A stretch of 64,000 nt of DNA from Rhodanobacter sp. (lineage in GTDB: Bacteria > Pseudomonadota > Gammaproteobacteria > Xanthomonadales > Rhodanobacteraceae), in the NCBI GenBank assembly GCA_004298045.1, contig SCRM01000010.1, forward strand, positions 399,762 to 463,761, written 5' to 3'. The position numbers and the translations under genes were made by a program. Shown here in pieces: positions 1-8,364 of this stretch (its first letter is position 1; each line of letters opens with the position of its first letter). Below the pieces are notes generated by a model, which did not search any database, was not told the DNA's origin, and worked only from the letters and a program-made list of their open reading frames with translations.

Positions 1-1
1 G

Positions 2-400
2 TATCAGCGTGCGTTCTTTGCTGCCGAAGCACTCGGCGTACGCGCCAAGACCCAGGACGCGATGTTCGACGCCACCTGGAAAACCGGCGAAACCGCCACC
101 TACGACCTTTCCACCGGTCGACCCAAGCCCAAAGGCGCATGGCCAACGATCGAGACGCTGGCGAGGTTCTACGCCAAATACGGGGTCGATCCGAAGGAAT
201 TCGTCGCCGTGGCGAACTCGTTCTCGGTGAATACCAAGATGAAACAGGCCGACGACCTCATCAAGGCCTACGGCGTGCCTGGCACTCCCACCATCGTGGT
301 CGACGGCAAGTACCGTTTCTCGCCGTCGGACGTGGGCAGCATGCAGCGCGCGATCGAACTGACCCAGTGGCTGGTGGCGAAGGAAGCTGCCGGCAAATAG
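2..400 (+). CDS. dsbA: DsbA-family thiol:disulfide oxidoreductase, C-terminal part
   Basis: The frame is open from the left edge, so this is the C-terminal 132 residues of a periplasmic thioredoxin-fold oxidoreductase. The CxxC active site must lie outside the window. What can be seen is the helical insert typical of DsbA and, near the end, GVPGTPTIVVDGKY, which holds the cis-proline (GTP) that sits opposite the active-site cysteines in the fold. A second DsbA-like gene follows after 34 bases with the same C-terminal pattern, so the two form a tandem pair as seen in xanthomonads. Expected role: introduction of disulfides into exported proteins. Which of the two is the main oxidase cannot be told from this fragment. 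Confidence 0.9.
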   Translation, partial: YQRAFFAAEALGVRAKTQDAMFDATWKTGETATYDLSTGRPKPKGAWPTIETLARFYAKYGVDPKEFVAVANSFSVNTKMKQADDLIKAYGVPGTPTIVVDGKYRFSPSDVGSMQRAIELTQWLVAKEAAGK

Positions 401-434
401 GTCGCCGCCGCAACCCGTTGTGGAGCAATTCGTG

Positions 435-1121
435 ATGAAGCATCTCGCCAAACTGCGTTTTCTTGCCCTCGCCCTGGGCCTCGTGCTAGCCAGCGCGTGC
501 ACCGCGCAATCCGGCACCGGCACCACCGCCGCCAGCAACGCGCCGGCGCCGTACACCGAGGGCGATCAGTACGTGACGCTGCCGGCGCCGCACCGGCGCT
601 ACAGCAGCGACGGCAAGGTGGAAGTGGCCGAGGTGTTCTCCTATGGCTGCATCCACTGCGCCGAGTTCGCGCCGATTGCGGAAAAGCTCAAGGCGCAGTT
701 GCCCAAGGGCGTGGTGTTCAAGTTGGTGCCGGCGCCGTTCAGCGCGCAATGGCTGCCGTTTGCGCGCGCCTACTACGCGGCCAACCAGTTGGGCGTGGTG
801 GATCGCACGCACCTGCAGTTGTTCACCGCCAAGTTTGCCCAGCACTACCCGATCAACACGCTGGACGAGCTGGCCGATTTCTATGCCCGCGAAGGTGTGG
901 ATCGGGCCAAGTTCATGAGCATTGCCACTTCCGACGCCGCCACTGCCAAGCTCAAGGCCGATCTCGCCCTGATCCAGCAGTGGGGCGTGGACGGTACACC
1001 GAGCGTCGTGGTGGACGGCAAGTACAAGGTCGTCAACGTGCACACGCTCGATGAGCTCTCCGCCGTCGCCCAATGGCTGGCAAAACGCGAGCTGACCGCT
1101 GCCGACAAGGGCGGCAAATAG
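435..1121 (+). CDS. dsbA: DsbA-family disulfide oxidoreductase, putative lipoprotein
   Basis: This 228-residue protein has an export signal ending in LASAC, so Cys22 could be a lipobox cysteine with an unusual -3 alanine. The active site is CIHC (Cys72-Cys75), and the cis-Pro loop is GVDGTPSVVVDGKY near the C terminus. ATG at 435 was chosen over GTG at 420 because a GGAG ribosome site at 422-425 lies nine bases before it and the signal peptide begins directly there. It should oxidise thiols of exported proteins in the periplasm. It is the second of two adjacent DsbA genes and probably shares their transcript. A membrane-anchored and a soluble DsbA side by side is plausible but not proven. Confidence 0.93.
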   Translation: MKHLAKLRFLALALGLVLASACTAQSGTGTTAASNAPAPYTEGDQYVTLPAPHRRYSSDGKVEVAEVFSYGCIHCAEFAPIAEKLKAQLPKGVVFKLVPAPFSAQWLPFARAYYAANQLGVVDRTHLQLFTAKFAQHYPINTLDELADFYAREGVDRAKFMSIATSDAATAKLKADLALIQQWGVDGTPSVVVDGKYKVVNVHTLDELSAVAQWLAKRELTAADKGGK

Positions 1122-1174
1122 GGCACGGCATGTTCACGCGCAGTGCGACCGGCCGCGCGCACCATGGCAACGTC

Positions 1175-1951
1175 ATGAGCCGCCCCCAACCCGCCAACCA
1201 GCACCTGCGCCTGCTGAGCTGCAACATCCTCGCCGGCGCCAGCGTGCGCAGCTACCGCGACTACGTCACGCACAGCCTGAACGCGATGCTGCCCGGCCGG
1301 CGCAAGATCGACAACCTTGATCGCCTCGCGGCGCTGTTGCCGCAATTCGACGTGATCGGCCTGCAGGAGGCCGATGCCGGCAGCCTGCGCTCGGGTTTCC
1401 TGAACCAGACGCGTTACCTCGCCGAAGCCTCGGGCATGCCGTACTGGAGCTACCAGTCGAATCGCCCGGTGGCCAAGCTGTCACACACCGCCAACGGCCT
1501 CATCAGCCGGATCGAGCCCACCGCGGTGCTCGATTACCCGTTGCCCGGCCACGGCCGCGGCGCGCTGCTGGTGCGCTTTGGCGAGGGTGAACACGCGTTT
1601 GCCGTGGTCATTGCCCACCTGTCGCTGCGCGCCCCATCGCGCGCGCGGCAACTGGCGTTCATCAGCGAAATCCTGGCCGACTACCCGCAGGCGGTGCTGA
1701 TGGGTGACCTCAACACCAGCGCCGACAGCAGCGAAATGCGCCAGCTGTTTGCGCGCACCAACCTGCAGCCGCCGATGCTGGATGCGCCCACTTTCCCCAG
1801 CTGGAAACCACGGCGCGCGCTCGACCACATCCTGGTGTCGCCCAGCGTGCAGCTGGAAAAGGTGTGGACCCTGCCGCAGGCGTTTTCCGACCACCTCCCG
1901 CTGGCGGCGGAAATCCGCCTGCCGGGCGCCAGCACGACCAAGGCGCGCTGA
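1175..1951 (+). CDS. Endonuclease/exonuclease/phosphatase (EEP) family hydrolase
   Basis: This 258-residue protein carries the metal-dependent EEP (DNase I-like) fold signatures in order: LLSCNILAG near the N terminus, the catalytic Glu in GLQEAD, the GDLNTSAD Asp/Asn motif, RALDHILVS and the C-terminal FSDHLPL Asp-His pair. The substrate could be a nucleic acid, a phospholipid or a phosphoinositide-like phosphodiester and cannot be told from sequence. No signal peptide is visible, so it is probably cytoplasmic. ATG 1175 starts just before the first conserved strand; ATG 1130 is an in-frame alternative that would add 15 unconserved residues. The stop codon overlaps the next start (TGATG), suggesting coupling. 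Confidence 0.88.
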   Translation: MSRPQPANQHLRLLSCNILAGASVRSYRDYVTHSLNAMLPGRRKIDNLDRLAALLPQFDVIGLQEADAGSLRSGFLNQTRYLAEASGMPYWSYQSNRPVAKLSHTANGLISRIEPTAVLDYPLPGHGRGALLVRFGEGEHAFAVVIAHLSLRAPSRARQLAFISEILADYPQAVLMGDLNTSADSSEMRQLFARTNLQPPMLDAPTFPSWKPRRALDHILVSPSVQLEKVWTLPQAFSDHLPLAAEIRLPGASTTKAR

Positions 1952-2352
1952 TGCCACGCATCGCCCGCGCCGCCCTGCCCTGGCTGGCGATCGTGCTGGC
2001 GGGCACCGGTGCGACGTGGCTGCGGCTGGGCCTGATCGAACAACCCCTGCTTGCCGACCTGTGCACGCGCGCGGCGCCGCCGTGGTGGTGCCCGTTACGC
2101 CAGGCGCTGGTGCTGGGCTTTTTGCACGGCGTCTACGGCTGGCTGGCGCTGGCGGCGCTTGCCCTGGCCCTGCTGCGCCGTGCGCGCGGGCTGGCCGCGC
2201 TGGCCGCCGCGCTCGGCGCCTTTGCGCTGGTGCTGTATTGCCCGGAGTCCGGCGCGTTCGTGCTGCTCGCCGGCTGCCTGCGGCTGGTGCACCTCGACAG
2301 CGGGCGCGCCCTGCCTACACCCGCCCCGTCACCGGTATCAGCGCGCCAGTAA
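1951..2352 (+). CDS. Small hypothetical membrane protein
   Basis: This 133-residue hydrophobic protein has about three to four predicted membrane segments, at roughly residues 8-25, 48-75 and 80-110, separated by short arginine-rich loops. I do not recognise a family. Its ATG shares a base with the TGA of the upstream EEP gene, which argues for translation as a coupled partner of that gene. Its last 38 bases overlap the 3' end of the convergent dehydrogenase gene. It may be a membrane partner of the EEP hydrolase, but this rests only on position. Confidence 0.68.
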   Translation: MPRIARAALPWLAIVLAGTGATWLRLGLIEQPLLADLCTRAAPPWWCPLRQALVLGFLHGVYGWLALAALALALLRRARGLAALAAALGAFALVLYCPESGAFVLLAGCLRLVHLDSGRALPTPAPSPVSARQ

Positions 2353-2995
2353 TCGCGCTGGCGTCGTCGGACAGCAGAAACAGGATCACTGCCGCCAGTT
2401 GTTCCGGCCGCACCCAGCGGCTGAAATCCGCCTTTGGCATGTCGGCGCGGTTGGGCGCGGTGTCGATGATGCTGGGCAGCAGCGCATTGACGGTGATGCC
2501 GCGCGTCTTGACCTCCTCGGCCAGCGCTTCGGTAAAACGCATCACGCCCGATTTGGACGCCGCATACGCGCCCATGCCGGCGCCCGCCTTGAGTGCTGCC
2601 GCGGCGCCGATGTTGACGATGCGGCCGCGCTCGTCCGGCAGGTGCGCCAACGCGGCGCGGCTAGCGGCAATCGCGGTACGCAGGTTCACCCGGTAGAGCA
2701 GATCCCAGGTTTCCGCGCTGCCATCGGCCAGCGTCTCGAAGCGGAAGGTGCCGGCAATGTTGACCAGCGCATCGAGCCCGCCCAGCGCCGCGGCCGCGGC
2801 ATCGAGTGCACCTTTGGCCGCCGTGGTGTCGGCCAGGTCCACCCCGCCAAAACCATGTGCGGCGCCCAGCCCCGCCGGTACCGGTGCGCGGTCGATCGCC
2901 GCCACCGCGTGGCCAGCGGCCAGCGCCGCGCGTACCACGGCGGCGCCGAGCGTGCCGAAGGCGCCGGTTACTGCAATGCGTCGTTGCTGGGCCAT
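2315..2995 (-). CDS. Short-chain dehydrogenase/reductase with altered active site
   Basis: This 226-residue Rossmann-fold protein has the cofactor loop TGAFGTLG (residues 10-17), NIAG at 79-82, an Asn at 104 and YAASK with Tyr144 and Lys148. The Ser expected 13 residues before the Tyr in classical SDRs is Ala131, in the run NIGAAAAL. The family uses NAD(P)(H) to oxidise or reduce alcohols and ketones; the substrate here is unknown. ATG 2995 was chosen because the protein then begins directly with the cofactor strand. The gene stands alone, convergent with the small membrane protein and downstream of the GH17 gene on the same strand. Confidence 0.9.
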   Translation of the reverse strand: MAQQRRIAVTGAFGTLGAAVVRAALAAGHAVAAIDRAPVPAGLGAAHGFGGVDLADTTAAKGALDAAAAALGGLDALVNIAGTFRFETLADGSAETWDLLYRVNLRTAIAASRAALAHLPDERGRIVNIGAAAALKAGAGMGAYAASKSGVMRFTEALAEEVKTRGITVNALLPSIIDTAPNRADMPKADFSRWVRPEQLAAVILFLLSDDASAITGALIPVTGRV

Positions 2996-3008
2996 GTCCG
3001 TGTCCTCG

Positions 3009-4625
3009 TCAAGATGAAACGCCGAGCATAGTCCGCGCGGTGACCAGACCGGAACGGCTGTGCGCCCATGCGACGACAACCGGCAGCGCCAGCGCAAGAT
3101 TCAGCGCCAGCCACCACCATGTTGCGGGATCGAGACCCAGTTCGAGCGCCACGCTGGCGCCGCCGAGCAGTGGCAGGCAGCCGGCGAGAAACAGCGTCTC
3201 GCGGCTTGGCGCGCGCACGCGTGCATCCAGCCAGGCAGTGAGCGCGTAGCCGGCGCACGGCAGCGCAAACAACCCCAGCGGAAAATCGCGATAGCGCCCG
3301 TCGAACACCAGCAGCAGGCCGTACAGCGCCAGCGCAAACAGCCAGATTGAGCGCCAACGTCCGGCCGGCGCACGCCGATACGGCGCACCGGCCAGCCGTC
3401 CGGCCAGCCAGCGCGCCAACCGCACGCCGGTGAACAGCGCAACCAGCCAGGCGACGCCGGACACGCTCCACTCCCAGGCGTCGTGGCAGGCAAACAGCAT
3501 TTGCCGCACCTGCCACCCCAGCGCCATGCCGCCGGCCGCACCGGCCAACGCCAACGCGAGCGCATGGCGCCAGCCGCGCGCCCGCCGTTGCCGCGCACCG
3601 AGCAGCATGAACAGCGCCGCGCCCAGCGCGCCAGCCAGCCAGCCCAGCCACCAGCGCGGAATCTCCACCACCGGGCCCTGCATCGGGAATTTCGGCTGCG
3701 CGTGCGCGTCGAAAATGCCCCAGTAGCCGCCCACCGTGCCTTCCTGCGCACGCTTCCACGGCTGGTCGAACGCCTCGATCACGTTGTACGGCATGTGCAC
3801 GCTGGCGGCGTAATCGAGAAACTCGCGCAAGTAGCGCGCCTCGTTCACCCGGCTGGCGGCGGCACCACGGCGCGGGCGGCCCTCGCTCGGCCAGCCGGTT
3901 TCGCCGATCATCACGGCCTTGCCGGGAAACGCATGCTCGACCCGCGCGTACACATCGGCCACATGCTGCACCGCGGCCTCCGGCGGTACCGGCTGATCCT
4001 CCCAGTACGGCAGGATGTGCACGGTGACGAAATCCACGCCCCCGGCGAGCGCCGGGTGCGCCAGCCAGAACTCCCATACATCGGCATAGGTGACCGGAAT
4101 CGCCGCCGGCAACGCGGCGCGCACCTCGCGCAGATACCCCGCCAGCTCGCGCTCGCTGAGGTCGCCGCGCAACAAGACCTCGTTGCCCACCACCACGCCG
4201 CGCAGCACCTGCGGATATTTGCGCGCGGTGGCGATGCCCAGCGCGATCTGCCGCGCGTTCGCCTTGCGGTCGCTGCCCAGCCAGATGCCCATCAGTACGC
4301 GCATGTGGTAGCGCGCGGCGATCTCCGGCACCACTGACAGCCCTTGCCCCTGTGAATAGGTACGCACGCAATCGAAACGCGCCGACAGCGCGCGCAAATC
4401 GGCGTCGATGCGTCCCGGACTGACAAAGGCGTGCGGATCGAGCGGCGTCTCGCCCGGCTTGCGGAACGGCGCGTAGGACACGCAGGCGATGCGCGCCGAC
4501 GGCGCATCCGGCAACGGTACCGGCCGCCCCGCGTTCCACCACCACGCCGCGCCGGCCGCAGCCATCACCACCAGCGCCAACCAGGCGACCACGCGGCGCG
4601 CGCGCGACGACGGGGAGAACGACAT
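3009..4625 (-). CDS. Membrane-anchored GH17-like glycoside hydrolase
   Basis: This 538-residue protein has an N-terminal membrane anchor (about residues 11-30), a TIM-barrel domain to about residue 330, and then roughly six hydrophobic segments. The barrel carries the two glutamates typical of GH17 beta-glucanases: VGNE (Glu149, acid/base) and GETGWPS (Glu242, nucleophile). GH17 proteins cleave or transglycosylate beta-1,3 glucans. Bacterial relatives with extra membrane helices are linked to making or remodelling beta-glucans. The barrel should face the periplasm. It ends 13 bases before the SDR start, so the two may be cotranscribed. No glycosyltransferase gene lies nearby, so the glucan acted on is unknown. 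Confidence 0.85.
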   Translation of the reverse strand: MSFSPSSRARRVVAWLALVVMAAAGAAWWWNAGRPVPLPDAPSARIACVSYAPFRKPGETPLDPHAFVSPGRIDADLRALSARFDCVRTYSQGQGLSVVPEIAARYHMRVLMGIWLGSDRKANARQIALGIATARKYPQVLRGVVVGNEVLLRGDLSERELAGYLREVRAALPAAIPVTYADVWEFWLAHPALAGGVDFVTVHILPYWEDQPVPPEAAVQHVADVYARVEHAFPGKAVMIGETGWPSEGRPRRGAAASRVNEARYLREFLDYAASVHMPYNVIEAFDQPWKRAQEGTVGGYWGIFDAHAQPKFPMQGPVVEIPRWWLGWLAGALGAALFMLLGARQRRARGWRHALALALAGAAGGMALGWQVRQMLFACHDAWEWSVSGVAWLVALFTGVRLARWLAGRLAGAPYRRAPAGRWRSIWLFALALYGLLLVFDGRYRDFPLGLFALPCAGYALTAWLDARVRAPSRETLFLAGCLPLLGGASVALELGLDPATWWWLALNLALALPVVVAWAHSRSGLVTARTMLGVSS

Positions 4626-4734
4626 GCCGATCCTGTGAGCCGCAACGGGGAAGGCCGCAGCTTATCAGGCCGCCCGGCGCAAGGCCGTGCGAGCCCATCC
4701 ACTACAATGCAACCGCCTTCCCCAAGGAGTCGTC

Positions 4735-6756
4735 ATGTTCGCCCACGTCGTGCGGCGCTGCCGCGTGTGGTTCGCGGTTTCATCCTTGCTGCTGGCCGCC
4801 GGCCTGCCGATCGCCGCCAGCGGTCAGGCCGCCGCGTCGCTCGACGCGCAGCGTGCCGCCTTCAAGCAGGCGTGGGCCGCCGCCAAGCAGGGCGGCGACG
4901 GCTGGCGCACCTACGCGCCGCAACTGCGCGGCTACGCGCTGTATCCCTACCTGCAGGCCGCCGCGCTGGAGCACGACATCGCCAGCGTCGACGACGCGAC
5001 GGTGCAGGCATATCTCACCCAATATCCGGATCTGATTCCGGCGCAGGACCTGCGACGCACCTACCTGCGCGAGCTGGCCTCGCGGCAGGATTGGGCGGGT
5101 TTCCGCACGTTCTACCAGTCCGGCCTGGGCGACGCCTTCACCTGCTACGCGCTTGAGGCCACGCTGGCTGCCGGCGCGCCGCTGGATTTTGACCGCGACC
5201 TCGCCGCGCTGTGGGCCAAGCCGGAGCTGCCGGGCGCATGCGACCCGGTGCTGCAGGCGGCACACGCGCAAGGACTCCTGACCGACACCCACCTCTGGGC
5301 GCGCATCGACCGCGCCGCCAGCGCCGGCAAGGGCGGCACCGTGGCCGCGCTGGCAGCATGGTTGCCCTCCGCGCAAGCGGAAGAGGCGCAGCGCATCGCG
5401 CTGGCGCTGCGCGACCCGAATGCCGCCGTGACCGCTGCCGCCAGCTGGCCGGACACGCTGCGCGCACGCCAGGCCGCGGCGATCGCGCTTGAACGCGCGG
5501 CGCGCCGCAACGTCGATGCCGCCGACGCCGCGTGGCAACGACTGCAGCTCAATTTCCGCTTCAGCCAGGCCCAGCGCGACGACATCACCCGCGCGCTGGC
5601 GCTGTTCCACGCGACCGACTTTGAACCCGACGCCGGCGCCCAACTCGCCGCACTGCCGGCCAGCGCGCAAACCGACGCCACCCGCGAATGGCGCGCCCGG
5701 GTGGCGCTGGCCGCCCAGGATTGGCCGGGCGTGCTGGCGGCGATCGCGGCGATGCCGGCCAACCTGCAGCAGGATGGCGAGTGGCGCTGGTTCCGCGCGC
5801 GGGCGCTGCGCGCCACCAACCACCCGGTTCAGGCGCGCGACCTGGTCACCGCGCTTGCCGGCGAAGCCACGTACTACGGCTTCCTCGCCGCCGACCAGGT
5901 GCAACAACCGTACGCGATCTGTCCGCAGACGCCGCCGGTCGACGCCAGCCAGGCGCCGGCGCTGCTCGGCCAGATGCCCGGCCTCGATCGCGCCTTCGAG
6001 CTGTATGCCGTCGACCTGCCGCAACTCGCCCGACGCGAATGGAACCGCGCACTCGACGGCAGCGACGCCAGCACCCGCGCGCTGGCCGCGGAGCTGGCCA
6101 ACCAGCGCGGCTGGTTCGATCGCGCGGTATTCACCTTCACCAGCGGCAAGGCGCTGCGCTACTACACGCTGCGTTTCCCGCTCGCCGCCGAAGATGGGTT
6201 GGTCGCGCAGGCGCGGCAGGCCGGCGTCGCCCCGGCCTGGGCGTACGGCATCCTGCGTTCGGAAAGTGCGTGGGTGACCGACGCGCGCTCCGGCGCCGAC
6301 GCGCGCGGGTTGATGCAGCTCCTGCCCGCCACCGCGGCCAGGGTCGCGCAGCAGAACGGCCTGCCATGGGCCGGCGGCGACAGCCTGTACGTGCCGACCG
6401 TCAATATCGCGCTCGGCACCCGCCACCTGGCCGAGCTCGCCGCGCGCTTCAACGGTTCGCCGTGGCTCGCCAGCGCCGCCTACAACGCTGGCGCGGCCAA
6501 GGTCGAGCAATGGCTCGCCGCACGCGGCACGCTCAGCCCCGATCTCTTCGTCGCCACCATCCCGTACAAGGAAACCCGCGAATACGTCGCCCGCGTGATG
6601 GCTTTCAGCGTGATCTACGACTGGCGCCTGCACGGCAACCCGTTGCCGATGAGCGCGCGCATGCCGGCCATCGGCCAAGCCTACACACCACCGGGCGCCG
6701 ACGCGACACGCAAGACCGTGGCGTGCCCGGCGGCGACCACTGCCAGCACACCATAG
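4735..6756 (+). CDS. slt: Soluble lytic murein transglycosylase
   Basis: This 673-residue periplasmic enzyme cleaves the MurNAc-GlcNAc bond of peptidoglycan to give 1,6-anhydro products. It has a signal peptide (about residues 1-29), a long alpha-helical superhelical region as in Slt70, and a C-terminal SLT domain. The catalytic Glu510 lies in ILRSESAW, followed by the GLMQLLPATA motif and AAYNAGAAKV. AAGGAG at 4724-4729 fixes the ATG at 4735. A TACAAT at 4703-4708 could be the -10 element. Length and domain order match the E. coli enzyme. The gene is followed after 111 bases by cca on the same strand. Confidence 0.96.
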   Translation: MFAHVVRRCRVWFAVSSLLLAAGLPIAASGQAAASLDAQRAAFKQAWAAAKQGGDGWRTYAPQLRGYALYPYLQAAALEHDIASVDDATVQAYLTQYPDLIPAQDLRRTYLRELASRQDWAGFRTFYQSGLGDAFTCYALEATLAAGAPLDFDRDLAALWAKPELPGACDPVLQAAHAQGLLTDTHLWARIDRAASAGKGGTVAALAAWLPSAQAEEAQRIALALRDPNAAVTAAASWPDTLRARQAAAIALERAARRNVDAADAAWQRLQLNFRFSQAQRDDITRALALFHATDFEPDAGAQLAALPASAQTDATREWRARVALAAQDWPGVLAAIAAMPANLQQDGEWRWFRARALRATNHPVQARDLVTALAGEATYYGFLAADQVQQPYAICPQTPPVDASQAPALLGQMPGLDRAFELYAVDLPQLARREWNRALDGSDASTRALAAELANQRGWFDRAVFTFTSGKALRYYTLRFPLAAEDGLVAQARQAGVAPAWAYGILRSESAWVTDARSGADARGLMQLLPATAARVAQQNGLPWAGGDSLYVPTVNIALGTRHLAELAARFNGSPWLASAAYNAGAAKVEQWLAARGTLSPDLFVATIPYKETREYVARVMAFSVIYDWRLHGNPLPMSARMPAIGQAYTPPGADATRKTVACPAATTASTP

Positions 6757-6867
6757 GCCAACTGTCGGGCTTTCGAACCGGGCCCCAAGATGGACGGCAA
6801 CGGCATTCCCTGCGAGCAACAGTGGTGCAACTGAGCGTCTGACCGCCTGCATGCGAGAATGCTGCGC

Positions 6868-8103
6868 ATGCGTATCTATCTCGTCGGCGGCGCCGTGCGC
6901 GACCGGTTGCTCGGCTTGCCGGCAGGCGACCGCGATTACGTGGTGACCGGCGCGCGGCCGGAGGAGTTGCTGGCGCTGGGCTACGCGCCAGTGGGCAAGG
7001 ATTTCCCGGTGTTCCTGCACCCGCGCACGCACGAGGAATATGCGCTGGCGCGCACCGAGCGCAAGGCGGGGCACGGTTACCACGGCTTCGTGTTCCAGGC
7101 CGATCCCTCGGTGACGCTGGAAGCCGACCTGGCGCGCCGCGACCTCACCATCAACGCCATCGCGCAGGATGAGCACGGCACGCTCGTCGACCCTTACGGC
7201 GGCGCGGCGGATATCGAGGCGCGGGTACTGCGCCACGTGTCGCCGGCGTTTGGCGAGGACCCGGTGCGCCTGTTGCGCGTGGCGCGCTTCGCCGCGCGCT
7301 TTGCGCCACTGGGGTTCACGCTGGCGCCGGAAACCCTGGCGCTGCTCCGGCAGATGGTGACCGACGGCGAGGTGGATCACCTGGTGCCCGAGCGCGTCTG
7401 GGCGGAAACCCGCAAGGCGCTGGCCGCACCGCAGCCGTCCGCTTTCCTGCGGGTGCTGCGCGAAACCGGCGCACTGGCCGTGCTGTTGCCCGAGGTGGAG
7501 GCGCTCTACGGCGTGCCCCAACGCGCCGATTACCACCCGGAGATCGACACCGGCGCGCATATGGAGCTGGTGCTGGATGCGGCGGCGCGACTCGCGCCTG
7601 GCGACGACCTCGTCGGCTTCTGCGCGCTGGTCCACGACCTCGGCAAGGCGCTGACCCCACGCGCAGAATGGCCGCGTCACGTCGGCCACGAGGCGCGCGG
7701 CGTGGTGCCCACGCGGGCGCTCGCAGCGCGGCTCAAGGTACCGGCGGAACATGCCGCACTGGGCGAGCTGGTATGTCGCGAGCATTTGAACGGCCACCGC
7801 GCCCTGGAGCTGAAGCCGGCGACGGTGCTGAAACTGCTGGGCGCGCTGGACGCCCTGCGCCGCCCACAGCGGCTGGAAACCTTCGTGCGGGCCTGCATGG
7901 CGGACGCGCTGGGCCGGCTCGGCCACGCGGATGACGCCTACCCGCAGGCGGACTACCTGCGCGCCGCACAGACTGCCGCCGCGGCGGTGCATGCCGCACC
8001 GTTTCTTGCCCGTGGCCTCGTCGGGCCAGCCATCGGCGCGGCCGTGCAGCGTGCGCGCATCGACGCGATCGCCGCCTTGCCCCACCAGCCGGGCACCGGT
8101 TGA
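6868..8103 (+). CDS. cca: Multifunctional CCA-adding tRNA nucleotidyltransferase
   Basis: This 411-residue class II nucleotidyltransferase adds or repairs the CCA end of tRNA from CTP and ATP. The head domain shows GGAVRD (7-12) and the metal-binding DRD (21-23). The neck has the conserved RRDLTINA stretch that selects nucleotides. The C-terminal HD domain (VHDLGK, His256-Asp257) gives phosphatase and phosphodiesterase activity in gammaproteobacterial enzymes. ATG 6868 gives the family-typical MRIYLVGG start; ATG 6859 would add three residues. A GAGAAT just upstream could be a -10 element, implying a very short leader. Confidence 0.96.
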   Translation: MRIYLVGGAVRDRLLGLPAGDRDYVVTGARPEELLALGYAPVGKDFPVFLHPRTHEEYALARTERKAGHGYHGFVFQADPSVTLEADLARRDLTINAIAQDEHGTLVDPYGGAADIEARVLRHVSPAFGEDPVRLLRVARFAARFAPLGFTLAPETLALLRQMVTDGEVDHLVPERVWAETRKALAAPQPSAFLRVLRETGALAVLLPEVEALYGVPQRADYHPEIDTGAHMELVLDAAARLAPGDDLVGFCALVHDLGKALTPRAEWPRHVGHEARGVVPTRALAARLKVPAEHAALGELVCREHLNGHRALELKPATVLKLLGALDALRRPQRLETFVRACMADALGRLGHADDAYPQADYLRAAQTAAAAVHAAPFLARGLVGPAIGAAVQRARIDAIAALPHQPGTG

Positions 8104-8286
8104 ACGCGGCGTAGCCCGGGAGCGAGGGCGGTGGAAAGCCAGCGGTTGCAACTGCGCCGTTTTGGCCATCTTTCCCACCGGCTCTTGGCCCATGCTGGCA
8201 AACCGGCACGCAAGCGGACACAAACGGCTTTGCGTCGCTTGCCTGCTTTCGATCACCTGCGCTTCCGGCGCAAACCCGCGCCACTT

Positions 8287-8316
8287 CGGACATCGGCGCG
8301 CCACTACGTGTATAAA
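8287..8316 (+). promoter_or_regulatory. Possible promoter of the LTA-synthase-like gene
   Basis: CGGACA at 8287-8292 and TATAAA at 8311-8316 are separated by 18 bases and lie about 50 bases before the GTG start. The -35 matches four of six consensus bases. The rest of the 261-base gap (8104-8364) shows no gene. This is a pattern match only. Confidence 0.35.
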
Positions 8317-8364
8317 ACGCGCTGGTACCTGATCCGCAGCTACCGTTTGCCGGAGTCGTCGTCC

